A DNA stretch of 7,491 nt, taken from the NCBI GenBank assembly GCA_019247135.1, contig JAFAPL010001025.1:1-7491 (forward strand). Direction: 5' to 3'. The stretch is from Chloroflexota bacterium (GTDB taxonomy: Bacteria > Chloroflexota > UBA6077 > CF-72). Below the pieces are notes generated by a model that saw only the letters and a list, made by a program, of their open reading frames with translations, made no database searches and was not told the DNA's origin. Below, in pieces: positions 6,396 through 7,491 of the stretch. The position numbers and the translations under genes were made by a program. Numbering within the stretch: the stretch's first letter is position 1; every line of letters starts with the position of its first letter.

Positions 6396-7322
6396 CTGGA
6401 TTTGAATGCGTCGCTGAACTCGCGGGTCAGCCGCAAGTACTGATCGCCGTACTGCGCGCTCGGCTCGATCTGCGTCGCCTCCATCCACTCGTTGAAGGTG
6501 CTGACGACGACGGCCCAGGCGGGCCGCGCGGCTATCGCGCCCTCCCAGGTCGCCTGGTAGTACGCACCGTCGGCACGGTCCTGGACGCACGTCGGAGCAC
6601 GCACCAGCGAGTCATCGCAGCCGGGCGACACCGGTGGAACGTACAGCTTGTCTGGCCCATTCGCACGCGCCTGCGCTGCCCAATTCACGAGTTGGCCACC
6701 CGGACTTCGCGACCACGCGATCGCATACGGGCTGACGCCGTCCCATACGTCGTCGTGGAGGATGTTGAACTTGTCGCCGTCCGCGAGCCACAGCACGTTG
6801 TGATCCGGGTCGATCGATGCGCGCAAGGTCCGCCACAAGTCTGGGCCGGCCAGACCAGCTTGCCAGAAGAACAGGACTGGATGGCCCTGGTAGCGGACCA
6901 TGGCTGGATCATCGATGTACTGATAAAAAGCGCGCAGCTCCGATTCGCCTCCGCTGAGCTGGAGCGTCACGCTGAACCCCATCGTTCGGGCGAGTGGCAG
7001 CAACACGGCCAGATCACTTGCGCGGTTGACGATGAACCCGTCGATTCCAGCCAGTTGCGCCTCCTGGATGTGCTGGCGCACCAGGTCCGGATTGTCACCG
7101 ATCTGACGTAGGCCGCCGGGGAACTGCTGCACGGGCGTGTAGCGCGCCCATGATCTTCTCGGGCTCCCACCAGGCGTAGTAATACGCCAGGACCACGTGA
7201 CCGCTGTCCACGGCCTGGGCCACTGCCGATCGCCCGGTGCCATACGTGAACAGCGTCAACGACAGGGCGATAGTCATCCCAAGAACGAACCCGACGACGC
7301 GCGTCCTGACAGCACGGGCCAT
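6392..7322 (-). pseudogene. GH99-like secreted glycoside hydrolase, frame broken by one base
   Basis: The gene reads from the ATG at 7322 through a signal peptide (basic start, hydrophobic 9-28, likely cut after Ala-Val-Ala35) into the first GH99-type strand 'VVLAYYYAWWEPEKIM' (43-58). That frame then leaves the family and stops at 7095. The rest of the enzyme (RYTPVQQFPGG, HIQEAQLAGIDGFIVN, HPVLFFW and 'STFNEWMEATQIEP') continues in another frame down to the stop at 6392-6394. Dropping one base from the GGG run at 7147-7149 joins both parts into a 309-residue protein. In GH99 enzymes (endo-alpha-mannosidases and mannanases) the two glutamates of the EWxE motif are catalytic; both are present, at 278 and 281 of the joined protein. 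The downstream part looks intact, so the break is recent, a sequencing error, or less likely programmed. WbsX-like proteins of polysaccharide loci share this motif and are an alternative assignment. Confidence 0.8.
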
Positions 7323-7327
7323 TGGAA

Positions 7328-7335
7328 CCCCCCTC
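7328..7335 (-). promoter_or_regulatory. Ribosome binding site of the GH99-like gene
   Basis: On the minus strand GAGGGGGG lies 5 nt before the ATG at 7322. It supports this start over the in-frame ATG at 7397, whose extra 25 residues would precede the export signal. Confidence 0.65.
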
Positions 7336-7389
7336 TTGTACCTCAAACGCTGCCACTCGGTTTGATTGGCGCATGTGAGGTAAGTGGAG

Positions 7390-7491
7390 TGCCGCATGCC
7401 TTCTGGTCAGTCCGACCACACCGTGCTTGCTGGCGGTATAGCCGATGCTATTCGGCAAACCGACAAGTCCGGCAGCCGACGCAGTGTTCAC
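7390..7491 (-). pseudogene. Short-chain dehydrogenase/reductase fragment
   Basis: The minus strand from the right edge encodes VNTASAAGLVG, then YTASKHGVVGLTR, the classic active-site block of the SDR family: the catalytic Ser in 'NTASAAG' and the YxxxK pair, followed by the helix that normally continues 'TAALEYA'. Similarity is clear to about 7402 and fades by about 7390 ('RHAALHL'). After this the frame stays open but loses SDR character, and it runs into the GH99-like leader and coding region. An intact SDR has roughly 80-100 more residues, covering substrate binding. None of the three frames on this strand supplies them, so this is a gene truncated at its 3' end, or a rearrangement or assembly join. 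The 5' part lies beyond the window. Substrate cannot be judged. Confidence 0.75.

Overview
The window is GC-rich and densely coded. It reads like a chromosomal stretch from a Chloroflexota-type bacterium (Thermomicrobia or a related soil or thermal lineage). This assignment is an inference. It rests on secreted enzymes joined by Thr/Pro/Ala/Ser linkers of the 'TPTPTAT' kind, small exported proteins with the same linkers, and the high GC content. No rRNA, tRNA, CRISPR array or transposase was seen.

Left part (1-4392): after a 5' stretch of about 310 bases with no convincing gene comes a two-gene unit on the + strand. It encodes a small exported protein of unknown function (313-831) and, 3 nt later, a secreted GH113-type glycoside hydrolase (835-2676). 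The hydrolase ends in two almost identical Ig-like domains. Facing it, with only 9 nt between the stop codons, is a second secreted glycoside hydrolase of the GH5 type (2686-4392, - strand). That enzyme carries two related Ig-like domains at its N-terminus. The two enzymes therefore have mirrored architectures and share one accessory-domain family.

Middle part (4393-6395): a divergent intergenic region separates the GH5 gene from a + strand run. The run encodes a membrane-anchored protein with an NTF2-like extracytoplasmic domain (4654-5265), a small cupin (5300-5719), and a TMEM175/DUF1211-type six-helix membrane protein (5709-6395) whose start overlaps the cupin stop by 11 nt.

Right part (6392-7491): a third secreted glycoside hydrolase, GH99-like, lies on the - strand and overlaps the TMEM175 stop codon by 4 nt. 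Its reading frame is broken near 7147-7149. One surplus base there would explain the break, and removing it gives a 309-residue protein with signal peptide and both catalytic glutamates. Upstream of it, at the window edge, is a short-chain dehydrogenase fragment whose similarity stops just after the active-site YxxxK segment, which suggests a gene remnant or rearrangement breakpoint.

Taken together, this looks like a small island of exported polysaccharide-active enzymes (GH113, GH5, GH99-like). All three families include mannan-active members, so a role in mannan or mannose-containing glycan breakdown is a reasonable but unproven reading. I found no clear undescribed defence or mobile system. 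The most notable points are the mirrored Ig-domain enzymes, the recently duplicated or converted Ig repeat, the frameshifted GH99 gene, the truncated dehydrogenase and the variant TMEM175 signature.
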